A DNA stretch of 64,000 bases, from positions 18,608 to 82,607 of the forward strand of contig NZ_CAKMSS010000010.1 in the NCBI RefSeq assembly GCF_928382285.1, in the 5' to 3' direction. Origin of the DNA: Rothia nasimurium (GTDB lineage Bacteria > Actinomycetota > Actinomycetes > Actinomycetales > Micrococcaceae). The position numbers were made by a program, and so were the translations under genes. Of this stretch, positions 43,774-52,691 are shown piece after piece (position 1 is the first letter of the stretch; every line of letters starts with the position of its first letter). Below the pieces are notes generated by a model. That model was not told the DNA's origin. It did not search any database and saw only the letters and a list, made by a program, of their open reading frames with translations.

Positions 43774-44906
43774 ATTCACAACAGCCTACTGTCCTCTTAT
43801 GCATGCCGGTGCCCGACTTCGCAGGGGTAGCCCGCCACTTAGTAGATATTGCCCGGAACGGAATTCCTGGATACAATCTGGTCTTTTTCTGCCCTCAGGG
43901 CGAGCTGTCTGAGCATCTAGAAGGCCTGGGTGCTGACGTGCGGACTGGACTTTTCGGCCCAGACCATGGGTTTGTGGCCTCCTATAAGGCTCTGAACCGT
44001 GTTATTGAGGAGGTTAAACCTGAGCTGGTGCATACCCACCTGGCTTATGCGGATGTAGTCGCGGTAGCCGTGGTAAATGCGCGCAAGGCCCGCCACTTCG
44101 TGCAGAAGACTGTCCATGCACCTAAGCTGGTGAGCACCGAACACGGTATTGCTGTTGACGATCTTGTATACCACAAAACTGTTCGTCAGCAGAAAATTAT
44201 GGAGACAGTCCACCGGGTCCGTCTATGGTTTACGGACGGCAAGATTGCTGTATCTAAGTTCAATGCGGTACAGATGCGTAAGAAGTGGGGTGCCCGCAAC
44301 GTCACGGTTATACCTAACGGCGTTGATCTGGACGTCGTCGCCGATAAGGTCACCCAAAAACGAGTACCCGGTCAGCCAGGCGTACTTCGTGTAGTTTCTA
44401 TGGCACGCTTAGCACCTGAGAAAAAGATTGATGTGCTCATTGATGCTTTCGCTCTGGTTCTTCAGCAGGACCCTTCTGCTCAACTTGAAATAGCTGGGAA
44501 GGGCGAATGCCTGGAGGCTCTGCAGACGCAGGTCGCAGATTTGGGTATCCAGGAGAATGTGAACTTTTCTGGCTTTAACGATCCGTTTGAGGTGATGGGA
44601 CGTAACGACCTTCTCGTGCAGCTATCTATTGCGGAGAATAATTCGTATACCCTTCTTGAGGCTAAAGCGGGCGGTCTAAAAGTTATAGCAACTGCAATGG
44701 GCGGTAACCCTGAGCAGCTAGCATCTGAAGAGATGGTGCCTGCCCTCACCTCTTCAAACCGGTCAGAAATTGTTGAGGCAGCAGCCCAGAAAATTCTTGA
44801 GTTCAGCGAGAATAGCGTGAAAGATTCAGAATTTGCATGGGATTCTACTGTCCAAATGACAGAGAACATCAGTAAGAAGTACCAGGAAGTTCTAAAGCAT
44901 GGCTAG
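43764..44906 (+). CDS. Family 4 glycosyltransferase
   Basis: A 380-residue GT-B retaining enzyme. N-terminal VLLCMPVPDFAGVARHLVDIARNGI, VHTHLAYADVVAV and VSTEHGIAVDD; C-terminal VTVIPNGVDLDVV, VLRVVSMARLAPEKKIDVLIDAF, LEIAGKGECLEAL and IAENNSYTLLEAKAGGLKVIATAMGG, where the Glu of 'LLEAKAGG' corresponds to the EX7E nucleotide-sugar motif. It overlaps the NeuB-fusion gene by 10 bp and the Wzy-like gene by 8 bp, so it belongs to the same operon. Composition is intermediate, GC-rich in the first half. Confidence 0.9.
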   Translation: MALNSQQPTVLLCMPVPDFAGVARHLVDIARNGIPGYNLVFFCPQGELSEHLEGLGADVRTGLFGPDHGFVASYKALNRVIEEVKPELVHTHLAYADVVAVAVVNARKARHFVQKTVHAPKLVSTEHGIAVDDLVYHKTVRQQKIMETVHRVRLWFTDGKIAVSKFNAVQMRKKWGARNVTVIPNGVDLDVVADKVTQKRVPGQPGVLRVVSMARLAPEKKIDVLIDAFALVLQQDPSAQLEIAGKGECLEALQTQVADLGIQENVNFSGFNDPFEVMGRNDLLVQLSIAENNSYTLLEAKAGGLKVIATAMGGNPEQLASEEMVPALTSSNRSEIVEAAAQKILEFSENSVKDSEFAWDSTVQMTENISKKYQEVLKHG

Positions 44907-46125
44907 TACTCTTGCAAAATCCGAGGTAAGTTTCGAAGACCGTATTGCTACTTTCCAACAGAACACGAAGGATGAAGTTAAAGATATTCTTCATGGTACT
45001 GGAAAGCTGAAAGCACTTGAGCTCATATTCGGTGGGTTGCTAGTTGTTGCTGGTATTCCGATACCTGGTCTGGGTTTCGCGGTCAATGTCGGTGCTGCTA
45101 TTGTACTGATTGGTCTGAGGCTTGCTAAACCATCTCGGTATACTGTTGCAAAACTAAATATCTTTGCCGCGGTATTCCTCTTGGCCATGGTCTATATATC
45201 CGTCATGTCCTTTACAACAGGTGTTTCTACCCCAGAACAGACATTGCGACGTACTATACGTTTTATGGTGGTCGTAGGATTACTCTTCTTAATTGCGGAT
45301 CACAGAGTCCATTTTAAATCGCTAATGCTCGGGCTAGGCATCGGTATGATAGTAAACGCAGTGGCGTTCTATGCTGGCGTTGCTCCTGCATACTATGGCT
45401 CTGCACTAACCGGGTGGCTAGGTGATAAAAATATTTCTGGTATGTATTATGGATTTGTGCCCATCATCCTTTTTGGTCTTTTCCATAAAAGATGGCAGAG
45501 AGTCGTAATCCTATTGATTGCTCTCCCTTTGCTTTTTGAGACTCAATCTCGAACCAGTATGGGCGGTTTCATCTTGGGTATTCTTTGGATTCTTTTCGCC
45601 CAGAGAGCCAATCTACTTCTTAAGATGATTCTTGGTTTTTTCTTTGGGTGGATTTTTGACTACATGCAAACAAATTTTGCACATCTCTCTGTATTCGGTG
45701 ACCGCGAAGGTACTGACTGGTTCCGCGAGCAAATCGACATTGCGGCCTGGGCCAAGACTGAAGCTGCTCCTTGGCACGGGCTTGGGCTAGGACAGGCTAC
45801 CGTTGTATTAGAGAACGGACAAAGACAATACTTTCATAACTCATTTTGGACATTGCTAGTTGAGGGCGGTTGGCCCTGGGCTATAGCAATTCTTGGGTTA
45901 ACTTTCTATGCCGTATTCGTTTGGAGACAAACAAACCAGGTGAGTGCCTCTCACCGAAATATGACAGCAGAGGCTGCTACTGTCTTTCTTCTTATCTGCA
46001 GCTGGCGCCTTGGTGAGGTAATTTTAACTATCCCCTGGGGTATAGCTATTGGATATGCCCTATCTTTGACTGCTGTTCCCAAAAAAACGGCAGCTTATAT
46101 GGGTGTCAAATCTAAAATTCTTTAA
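44899..46125 (+). CDS. O-antigen ligase/polymerase-like membrane protein (Wzy candidate)
   Basis: A 408-residue protein with about ten transmembrane helices and a large extracytoplasmic loop before the last ones, ending HNSFWTLLVEGGWPWAI. The 'H-N-x-F/Y...' motif after a long loop is typical of the O-antigen ligase/Wzy family. The segment LFETQSRTSMGGFILGIL carries the conserved SR-(T/S) region. It is the only polymerase candidate in the island and would join repeat units flipped by the protein encoded at 32.2 kb. The first 40 residues are cytoplasmic. AT-rich codons. Confidence 0.82.
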   Translation: MASTLAKSEVSFEDRIATFQQNTKDEVKDILHGTGKLKALELIFGGLLVVAGIPIPGLGFAVNVGAAIVLIGLRLAKPSRYTVAKLNIFAAVFLLAMVYISVMSFTTGVSTPEQTLRRTIRFMVVVGLLFLIADHRVHFKSLMLGLGIGMIVNAVAFYAGVAPAYYGSALTGWLGDKNISGMYYGFVPIILFGLFHKRWQRVVILLIALPLLFETQSRTSMGGFILGILWILFAQRANLLLKMILGFFFGWIFDYMQTNFAHLSVFGDREGTDWFREQIDIAAWAKTEAAPWHGLGLGQATVVLENGQRQYFHNSFWTLLVEGGWPWAIAILGLTFYAVFVWRQTNQVSASHRNMTAEAATVFLLICSWRLGEVILTIPWGIAIGYALSLTAVPKKTAAYMGVKSKIL

Positions 46126-46170
46126 ATCTGACAATATACACTGAGAATTTAGAGCAAGGAGTAAAGACAA

Positions 46171-47238
46171 GTGGCAAAAGTTGCAATTGCAACAAATAAC
46201 GGGGATATAGGCGGGGGAGAAGTAATGCTTCTCAATATCGCTGAAGCTCTCCGTGCAAATGGTGAAGACGTGCTTGTCATTGGTCCTTCTGCTCCATCTG
46301 AACTAGTCGACGCCGCGCGCAGTAAAGGATTGCCCGTACTCGTCTTATCTGCTCGCAAACGGCTGACTTATATGATGAGATTGCGAATCTGGCATTACAG
46401 AAACAGCAAAACCTTATTGTGGTGCAATGGTATGTTGCCATCAGTAGCTACAGCAGGGCATTCCGAAAGAATCATACATTTACATCAACTGCCCGTAGGT
46501 AAGCTCAAAGTCCTTGAACCAATCGCACGGTTTAAATCTCGTATAACCCTTGTTCCCAGTAATTTTATGGCACGTAAAATCGCCAATTCGATTGTTTTGC
46601 CTAACTGGGTACACCCCGTCTCCTCAGAAGAATCCAAAAATATAGATGAAAATTTTCAAGGTATACCCGCTGCCGGAAGAACCATACGGGTGGGTTTTCT
46701 TGGGCGGACCTCGACTATCAAAGGTACACATATTCTGTGTAAAGCAATTAAAAACCTGAATTCATCTGCAAGCCCAGCTGACTATCATCTTGTAATCGGT
46801 GGAACAGCCCGCTTTATCGATGACCAAGAATATAGTGTTGTTGCTCCGGAACTTGAAGCTGTCAAAGACGTAACCACGGAGATGGGGTGGGTCACTCCAG
46901 CAGAGTTTATGAAGAATATCGATATTCTAGTGGTTCCCTCAGTCTGGGAGGAGCCTTTTGGGCTAGTTGCGGCAGAAGCAATGAGCTCAAAAAAGCCTTT
47001 AATAGTCACCCGTTCTGGAGGTCTTCCGGAAGTAGTTGGGGAAAATTACCCATGGATATGCAAATCAAATGATGTGAATAGTTTGGCCCAAATGATAGAA
47101 AAAGTTGCCACGACATTAAGTCATCACCCTGAAGAAGCCACTGAAATCGTAGCAGCTGCATACGAACGCTGGGTTATAAACTACTCACCGGTAGCAGGCC
47201 AAGCCAATGTGGAAAGAGTTATTAAGCATTTTGGGTAA
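46171..47238 (+). CDS. Family 4 glycosyltransferase
   Basis: A 355-residue GT-B enzyme. N-terminal VAIATNNGDIGGGEVMLLNIAEAL is the glycine-rich acceptor-side motif, followed by RIIHLHQLPVG. The C-terminal domain has IRVGFLGRTSTIKGTHILCKAI, YHLVIGGTARF, MGWVTPAEFMKNIDILVVPS and EEPFGLVAAEAMSSKKPLIVTRSGGLPEVVG, containing the EX7E motif (E in EPFGLVAAE). GTG start preceded by AAGGAG. AT-rich. Confidence 0.92.
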   Translation: MAKVAIATNNGDIGGGEVMLLNIAEALRANGEDVLVIGPSAPSELVDAARSKGLPVLVLSARKRLTYMMRLRIWHYRNSKTLLWCNGMLPSVATAGHSERIIHLHQLPVGKLKVLEPIARFKSRITLVPSNFMARKIANSIVLPNWVHPVSSEESKNIDENFQGIPAAGRTIRVGFLGRTSTIKGTHILCKAIKNLNSSASPADYHLVIGGTARFIDDQEYSVVAPELEAVKDVTTEMGWVTPAEFMKNIDILVVPSVWEEPFGLVAAEAMSSKKPLIVTRSGGLPEVVGENYPWICKSNDVNSLAQMIEKVATTLSHHPEEATEIVAAAYERWVINYSPVAGQANVERVIKHFG

Positions 47239-47242
47239 ACAC

Positions 47243-48313
47243 GTGTCTCTGTCTCAATCAAGATTACCTACTCGGGTTCATTGGCTAGATACCGTTCGAG
47301 GCTTTGCAATTATAGCGGTAGTTCTGGGACATGCTAATATCGGTTTAATAGCTGCTGGCCTAACGCAGGAACAGCCTGTTACTTTTCAACTATTAAATAC
47401 GAGCCTTTACCTAGTGCATATGCCACTTTTTGCTTTTCTCTTCGGCCTAAATATTCCAGCAGCGTGGGAAAAGCGAAAGAGCTGGGGGTTCGTGGTGAAT
47501 AGAGTTATTTTTTATATTTATCTCTATCTGGTTTGGACCTTAATTCAGGGACTTTTTGAGATTCTCGGTGCGCGTTATTCGAATGGTTCAACCACATGGC
47601 TAGATGTCTTGAATATTGTGCAGCCTCTAGCCCATCTATGGTATCTGCAGTGGATGATTGTTATATTTATAACTCTTGTAGTGTTACGTCCCTGGCAGTC
47701 ATATGTGAGGGGAATTGTATCTTTTGTTATTTTCAACTTTATTACATGGTTTAGCTGGGGGGCAGATATCCCAGAAATATTTCAGCGAGGTTTCGGCATT
47801 AGCTCATTTGCGTTAGCTGGGGCACTAATAGGTACAGCTAGACTGAGTCTACTTGCAAAGAATTCAACTTATTTAAGAATTTCTTTAAGCATTATTTTGG
47901 TATTGATATATGCTTTATTGTTGAAATCTGGCTACCATTTAACCACCCCAACTTTGACGGACCCCCTAATTACAGTTCAGAGTAAGATGCTTGGTATGGT
48001 CGCGAGTGTAGTTGCAGTAGCTTCTATCATCTTAATTTTTTCTGTATTCTCTAATGAAAATACCATGAAGATTTTTCAGTTTATCGGTATTAATTCTTTG
48101 CAGATCTATCTTATGCATCTATTGATTACACCTCCTGTTCGCATAGTCCTTGTAAAGCTTGGGTTTGTTGAACCGTGGGTCATCTTGATGGTTTCGGTGC
48201 TTTTAGGCGTGGGGTTACCATTATTACTATGCATATTTTTTAGTAAACAAACATTTTGGTTATTTAATCTTCCGAACCTTTCAAAAAAATATAAGCCTAA
48301 GCATCTCACATAA
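47243..48313 (+). CDS. Acyltransferase 3 family membrane protein
   Basis: A membrane acyltransferase of 356 residues from the GTG at 47243, or 368 residues if the ATG at 47207 is used. The latter would overlap the preceding glycosyltransferase by 32 bp. The N-terminal HWLDTVRGFAIIAVVLGHANIG contains the conserved WLD-x-x-RG and the active-site-type His. About ten helices follow, with LVHMPLFAFLFGLNIP and INSLQIYLMHLLI. Members acylate or modify surface sugars. Strong AT bias. Confidence 0.85.
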   Translation: MSLSQSRLPTRVHWLDTVRGFAIIAVVLGHANIGLIAAGLTQEQPVTFQLLNTSLYLVHMPLFAFLFGLNIPAAWEKRKSWGFVVNRVIFYIYLYLVWTLIQGLFEILGARYSNGSTTWLDVLNIVQPLAHLWYLQWMIVIFITLVVLRPWQSYVRGIVSFVIFNFITWFSWGADIPEIFQRGFGISSFALAGALIGTARLSLLAKNSTYLRISLSIILVLIYALLLKSGYHLTTPTLTDPLITVQSKMLGMVASVVAVASIILIFSVFSNENTMKIFQFIGINSLQIYLMHLLITPPVRIVLVKLGFVEPWVILMVSVLLGVGLPLLLCIFFSKQTFWLFNLPNLSKKYKPKHLT

Positions 48314-48343
48314 AATATATCTACTACTCTTGAAGGAGTTCTT

Positions 48344-49222
48344 ATGGACATTAGCGTTGTAATACCGAGTAAAGATGGTCTCCCCCTACTTAAAAATCAG
48401 CTTAAATCTCTATCTGAGCAACAGACAGAAGCTCGCTGGGAAGTGATTGTGTCAGATAATGGGTCAGCTGACGGCACAGCCGCAGTGGTAGAAGAAATAT
48501 CTGCTCTCTTTCCTGTCCCCCTAAGAGTTGTTGACTCATCCGACTATCCAGGGGTGGGGGGCGCTCGTAATGTAGGCATTAAAGAAGCTCATGGACGATA
48601 CATTGCATTCTGCGATGCAGATGATGAGGCAGATCAGGGCTGGATTGAATCTATTTACTTATCCTCGGAACAATACGATGTTGTTGGTGGACCATTACAT
48701 AGATTGGACACTCAGGGGAGAGGAGAGCCCCTCGGACGTAACTCGGTGTACGAGTTAAAGCGAGGTGGAGTCGGATTTGTAGGGTGCAATGTTGCTATTC
48801 GTAAAGATCTGCTCATTCAACTTGGCGGGTTCGATTTTTCTTTGCCCCGTTACGGGGGTGAAGACTCTGAATTAGCAATCCGCCTCAACAAACATGGAGT
48901 TACGTATGAATGTAACCCAAAAATGATTATGTTTTTTCGAGAGACTAAAGGCATGAAAGCTAAAATAAAGAAAATACATAATTCAAATTTAGCAGAAGTG
49001 CATATCTGGAAGAAATATCCAAACGATTTTCCAAGAATGAACAGTCAGTTCTGGGTTGTTAATGTGATAATTGATTCTATGAATAATTTTGTGTCTTGTA
49101 TCCGTGCAAAAAATCCTGTGGCTTCAATACGCTATGCTATTAAACCTTTAGCTTCTGTAGTGTATGCTGTGAAAAATCGAACTGACGACTCTTTGCCCAA
49201 GTTGATTCATGACATGAAATAG
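48344..49222 (+). CDS. Family 2 glycosyltransferase
   Basis: A 292-residue GT-A enzyme. It starts ISVVIPSKDGLPLLKNQLKSL, followed by WEVIVSDNGSADGT, GGARNVGIKEAHGRYIAFCDADDEAD (the DXD motif), GFVGCNVAIRKDLLIQLGGFD and GGEDSELAIRLNKHG (ED catalytic-base region). GAAGGAG precedes the ATG by 6 bp. Donor sugar unknown. AT-rich. Confidence 0.93.
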   Translation: MDISVVIPSKDGLPLLKNQLKSLSEQQTEARWEVIVSDNGSADGTAAVVEEISALFPVPLRVVDSSDYPGVGGARNVGIKEAHGRYIAFCDADDEADQGWIESIYLSSEQYDVVGGPLHRLDTQGRGEPLGRNSVYELKRGGVGFVGCNVAIRKDLLIQLGGFDFSLPRYGGEDSELAIRLNKHGVTYECNPKMIMFFRETKGMKAKIKKIHNSNLAEVHIWKKYPNDFPRMNSQFWVVNVIIDSMNNFVSCIRAKNPVASIRYAIKPLASVVYAVKNRTDDSLPKLIHDMK

Positions 49223-49231
49223 TGGAAGAAA

Positions 49232-50188
49232 ATGCCAATGGAACTTAAGAAATATAAAGCAGCAGTAATTATTCCTACACGTGGAGGAGCAGAAAAACTT
49301 CATCACCCTCTGGAATCCTTGGAAAATCAAACTGAAAATGATTTTCAAGTTATCGTTGTGATTGATGGTGATATTGACGGCTCTGAGAAGGTTGTTCAGA
49401 AATACATTAATCGGAGTAAATTAAATCTTTCCGTAATCGTTTTTGAACAGAATGAAGGGCGCGTATCAGCTCTTAATACGGGGTATGACGCTGCTGATGC
49501 ATCTGTACTTATTAGGTGTGATGATGATATTGCTGTGAAATCAGATTTCATTGCTAATCATATAAGCTATCATGATGGGAATCGCCCTAGAGGTGTAATG
49601 GGACTAGTTCATAATAAGTTCCCAGATACACCTCATGCACGAGTCTATGGGTACTACCGAGATAGAAAATTTCGTGAGGATGCCTATAAAACTCCCACAG
49701 ATCAGATATGGCATTTCTGGGCAGCAAACTGTTCAATGACTTCTGAAATATTTGAAATGATTGGGGGGTATGATCAGCGATATAGGCGATACGGCTGGGA
49801 AGATGTTGATATGGGCTATATGCTCCATCAGGCAGGTGTTGAGCTACTACTTGCTCCTAATCTTGAGGTAGACCATTATATTGCAGCTACTACTACAGCA
49901 GGTCGTGCCCGGCGGGCTTTGCATTCAGGTGCATCCCGTCAAATATTTTTGCAGAAACATGGTCAAGACTCTCTAGAAGATGCTACCCCCTCCGGACTGT
50001 GGGGTGCTTGCGTCAAGACTCTTTCATTTTTTATAACAGAGAAAACCATTAGAATATTTGGTAATGGGATCGACCAAGTCGCAGACAGGCTTCCGAAGTG
50101 GCTTGCTGAAAAAATGATGGCACTCATTATACATAGTGCCAGCTTTACTGGTATTAAACGACCTAACCGGGCAAGGGTTATTTTCTAA
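49232..50188 (+). CDS. Family 2 glycosyltransferase
   Basis: A 318-residue GT-A enzyme with AAVIIPTRGGAEKLHHPLESL, FQVIVVIDGDIDGSEK, GRVSALNTGYDAADASVLIRCDDDIAV (D-D-D metal motif) and IGGYDQRYRRYGWEDVDMGYML. The last motif ('GWEDvDmgyr') is typical of chondroitin/hyaluronan-type and GT27-like second domains. The carboxyl end is basic, without a membrane anchor. The gene starts 9 bp after the previous stop. AT-rich. Confidence 0.92.
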   Translation: MPMELKKYKAAVIIPTRGGAEKLHHPLESLENQTENDFQVIVVIDGDIDGSEKVVQKYINRSKLNLSVIVFEQNEGRVSALNTGYDAADASVLIRCDDDIAVKSDFIANHISYHDGNRPRGVMGLVHNKFPDTPHARVYGYYRDRKFREDAYKTPTDQIWHFWAANCSMTSEIFEMIGGYDQRYRRYGWEDVDMGYMLHQAGVELLLAPNLEVDHYIAATTTAGRARRALHSGASRQIFLQKHGQDSLEDATPSGLWGACVKTLSFFITEKTIRIFGNGIDQVADRLPKWLAEKMMALIIHSASFTGIKRPNRARVIF

Positions 50189-50203
50189 ATAGAGTGTTTT
50201 TAT

Positions 50204-51343
50204 ATGAGCATACGTAATAAAATATTTAGTTTTGGCCCAAAGAAGGCTGATTGCGTTCCTATAGCCATCGCACATGACTACCTTACCCAGCGTGGGGGAG
50301 CGGAGCGTGTCGTCCTTGCCATGCATCGTGCCTTCCCCGACGCACCCATCTACACGACCTTGTACGACCCAGAAAAGACGTACGAAGAATTCAAAAACTG
50401 CACAATCATCACCTCTCCCCTTAATAAAGTACCCCTCTTCAGAAAAGACCATAGGCTAGCTCTTCCTCTTCTGCCCTTCTTCTCAAGTCTCTTACGTCCC
50501 AGGGCAAATAAAGTCTTGGTCTCATCAACTGGTTGGGCCCACGGGTTTCACCTACCCAAAAAAACACTGGTCTACTGTCACTCACCAGCCCGGTGGATCT
50601 ACCTAACAGACCAATATCTAGGAGATACAGCGAATCCGCTAATCGTCGGGGTCTTTAAATTCCTCCGGCCCCTCCTGCTGCGATGGGACCAGCAGGCTGC
50701 CGCCAAACAGACACACTATGTAGCAAATTCGAGTACAATCCAACATCGAATTCAGGACGTCTACGGTAAAGACGTAGACATCATCTACCCGCCTTTCTCC
50801 GTTAAAGAGGGCGACCGTCTAAAAGAAATTCAAGGTCTTGAAGAATTTATGGCTGACGGCTACTTCTTAATCGTTTCAAGGCTCCTGCCCTACAAAAATG
50901 TGCAACAAGCTCTTCAAGCCTTTGCAACACTCGAAGAAAAACTCCTGGTCATCGGGGCCGGTCCCATGAAAAATGAGCTAGAAGAAAAAGCCACCCCTAA
51001 CGTGGCTTTTGCTTCAAATCTCTCCGATGAACAAATGAGCTACGCTTACGCCCATGCCACCGCACTACTGGCAATATCCCATGAAGATTTCGGTATAACC
51101 CCCCTCGAAGGGGGAGCCTTCGGGAAGCCAACCATCGCTCTCCATGCAGGAGGTTTCCTCGACACCATAGTCGAAGGCATCAACGGAATATTCATCGAGT
51201 CTCCCACACCCTCCGAGATTGAGGCTGCCGTGCGCCGTTTCAACCCCGCGGATTTCGATGCTTCTACGGTGAAAGCTCACGTACAGAAATTTTCCGAAGA
51301 GCGATTCAGAGAAAAAATAGTCCAGGAAATACGAAAACTATAG
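50204..51343 (+). CDS. Family 4 glycosyltransferase
   Basis: A 379-residue GT-B enzyme and the last gene of the rightward operon. Features: IAIAHDYLTQRGGAERVVLAM (acceptor domain start, frequent in mannosyl/rhamnosyltransferases), VLVSSTGWAHG, LVYCHSPARWIY, VANSSTIQHRI, IIYPPFSV, YFLIVSRLLPYKNVQQALQAF and EDFGITPLEGGAFGKPTIAL with the EX7E motif. Third positions are GC-richer than in the two genes before it. A strong terminator follows. Confidence 0.93.
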   Translation: MSIRNKIFSFGPKKADCVPIAIAHDYLTQRGGAERVVLAMHRAFPDAPIYTTLYDPEKTYEEFKNCTIITSPLNKVPLFRKDHRLALPLLPFFSSLLRPRANKVLVSSTGWAHGFHLPKKTLVYCHSPARWIYLTDQYLGDTANPLIVGVFKFLRPLLLRWDQQAAAKQTHYVANSSTIQHRIQDVYGKDVDIIYPPFSVKEGDRLKEIQGLEEFMADGYFLIVSRLLPYKNVQQALQAFATLEEKLLVIGAGPMKNELEEKATPNVAFASNLSDEQMSYAYAHATALLAISHEDFGITPLEGGAFGKPTIALHAGGFLDTIVEGINGIFIESPTPSEIEAAVRRFNPADFDASTVKAHVQKFSEERFREKIVQEIRKL

Positions 51344-51364
51344 AAAATCAGTCAGCCATCAATA

Positions 51365-51406
51365 AAATGCAGAGAAGCTCCCCGGGCGGGGAGCTTCTCT
51401 GCATTT
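51365..51406. terminator. Bidirectional terminator between the glycosyltransferase operon and the PqqD pair
   Basis: A perfect 19-bp stem, AAATGCAGAGAAGCTCCCC and its complement, with loop GGGC; ATTT follows on the plus strand and the mirror on the minus strand. Confidence 0.9.
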
Positions 51407-51427
51407 AATGTCTACTTATCCTTTTGT

Positions 51428-51712
51428 TTAGTCTACTTGTTCGATGAACCCTTGTCTCTCTAACGTAGCTAGAAAATCTAAAATACTGTCAGCCACGGTC
51501 TCTCTGTCCACACCATAAATCTCAGCCATCTCATGAATTAGTTCTTCACCACCCATAGGTGTTTCTAACAACTCCCAAATCAGCAGACCTACACCATTGA
51601 AAGTAAAGATATGAGAACTTTCAATATCTGCTACGTATAGTACTTCTTGATTGTCGAGGGATATTTCAGAACCGTAAACATAGGCTGTAGTGGCGCACCG
51701 CTGGTATTTCAT
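51428..51712 (-). CDS. PqqD-family small protein
   Basis: A 94-residue winged-helix-like protein. YVADIESSHIFTFNGVGLLIWELLETPMGGEELI and VADSILDFLATLERQGFI are the PqqD-type pattern ('...f.ln..g..iw.ll.....'). PqqD proteins bind peptide precursors and present them to maturation enzymes. In polysaccharide loci they also occur with a nucleotidyltransferase-like protein and no PQQ genes, as here. The start overlaps the stop of the upstream gene by 4 bp. Confidence 0.85.
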   Translation of the reverse strand: MKYQRCATTAYVYGSEISLDNQEVLYVADIESSHIFTFNGVGLLIWELLETPMGGEELIHEMAEIYGVDRETVADSILDFLATLERQGFIEQVD

Positions 51713-52596
51713 TTCTTTGTCTTTCGATTCCTAGGAGCAAGCTTTGTGAATCTACTGAGAAATTTTTGACGTATTTCTTGCTTGCTGGGGGAATGGCCTA
51801 ACTCCATAGCAAGATGATCTCTATTCACCTTAAAAATATCTAGCACCGTTCTAATCTTAGCGATGAAGCCAGGGGCCGTCTTAACTCTGGCATACCAGCG
51901 AGTCATATCTGATGTTTTTTGTGAAGCGGTTCTCCATAATAAATAGTCAGGGTGAGAGGCATAATCATCTATAGTGCCTTGAGCTGCTGAATAAGCCAGC
52001 ATAGCTTCTAACTCAAACACTCTCTCCTCTAAGAGATGCTTTTCTTCTTTAGTAAGAAGTTGGTTGAGATACTCCACGTCAGGCTTACGTGGAGAGGTAG
52101 ACCGCGCAGCATGGATATAGACTACGATACGGGAATCGACCAGTGAAGTGGTGAAACAGGGATAACCAGCAATAGTTTTAGCGCGGCGCTGTTCCCATAA
52201 ACGGTTAAACGCAGTACCGCTATCGGAACCCAGGCCAGGAAAAGCTCGGTGCACATCAGCTAACCCCCACGTGGGGTGATAAATAGTCATCGCGTGATGG
52301 TAATCAGACCCTGTCTTGAAGGTTGTTAAGACCTTCCACCCAGCATTTTCAACTGCTCTCACAAAAGAATCTATATGGTGTGGGCGAACCAAGATATCTA
52401 CATCGGTGCTGGTACGCGTAGCGGGGTATGTATCTTGACCAAAGATATATCCCTTGATGTGCAAGAGATCGACCTCAGCTAAGGTTGCCAGCCGTTGAAG
52501 ATGTGCGTGGCTTAACATAATACGAGCTTTGAGGGGGACCTCTTGGTAATTTTCGCCTTCGGATAAGGTCTCACGCGGTGCTGATGGTGTTGTCAC
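51709..52596 (-). CDS. Nucleotidyltransferase family protein (NTP_transf_5-like)
   Basis: A 295-residue protein. The catalytic-fold segment is LLHIKGYIFGQDTYPATRTSTDVDILVRP, where 'S-T-D-V-D-I' provides the two Asp of a pol-beta-type nucleotidyltransferase. HAMTIYHPTWGLADVHRAF and IVVYIHAARS also fit the uncharacterised nucleotidyltransferase family (PF14907). A basic tail ends PRNRKTKK. Its substrate is unknown; neighbours are the PqqD-like protein and, upstream, the BY-kinase. Composition is moderately AT-rich. Confidence 0.8.
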   Translation of the reverse strand: MTTPSAPRETLSEGENYQEVPLKARIMLSHAHLQRLATLAEVDLLHIKGYIFGQDTYPATRTSTDVDILVRPHHIDSFVRAVENAGWKVLTTFKTGSDYHHAMTIYHPTWGLADVHRAFPGLGSDSGTAFNRLWEQRRAKTIAGYPCFTTSLVDSRIVVYIHAARSTSPRKPDVEYLNQLLTKEEKHLLEERVFELEAMLAYSAAQGTIDDYASHPDYLLWRTASQKTSDMTRWYARVKTAPGFIAKIRTVLDIFKVNRDHLAMELGHSPSKQEIRQKFLSRFTKLAPRNRKTKK

Positions 52597-52640
52597 AAAT
52601 ATCCTGTTTCATAATATAAGAGCTAGCTGGCAGTAACGGA

Positions 52641-52670
52641 AAGAGGGGAAGGCTTAGGCCTCCCCCTCTT
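52641..52670 (-). terminator. Terminator after the BY-kinase gene
   Basis: The stem AAGAGGGGAAGGC / GCCTCCCCCTCTT has one mismatch and a 4-nt loop; on the minus strand it follows the kinase stop codon, with a short T tract. Confidence 0.65.
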
Positions 52671-52691
52671 CTAGAGACCGATAGCGACGGT

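Noticed and set aside
51428..51712. Pyrroloquinoline quinone biosynthesis
   Set aside because: Only a PqqD-like protein is present. No pqqA, B, C or E is nearby, and the neighbours are polysaccharide genes.
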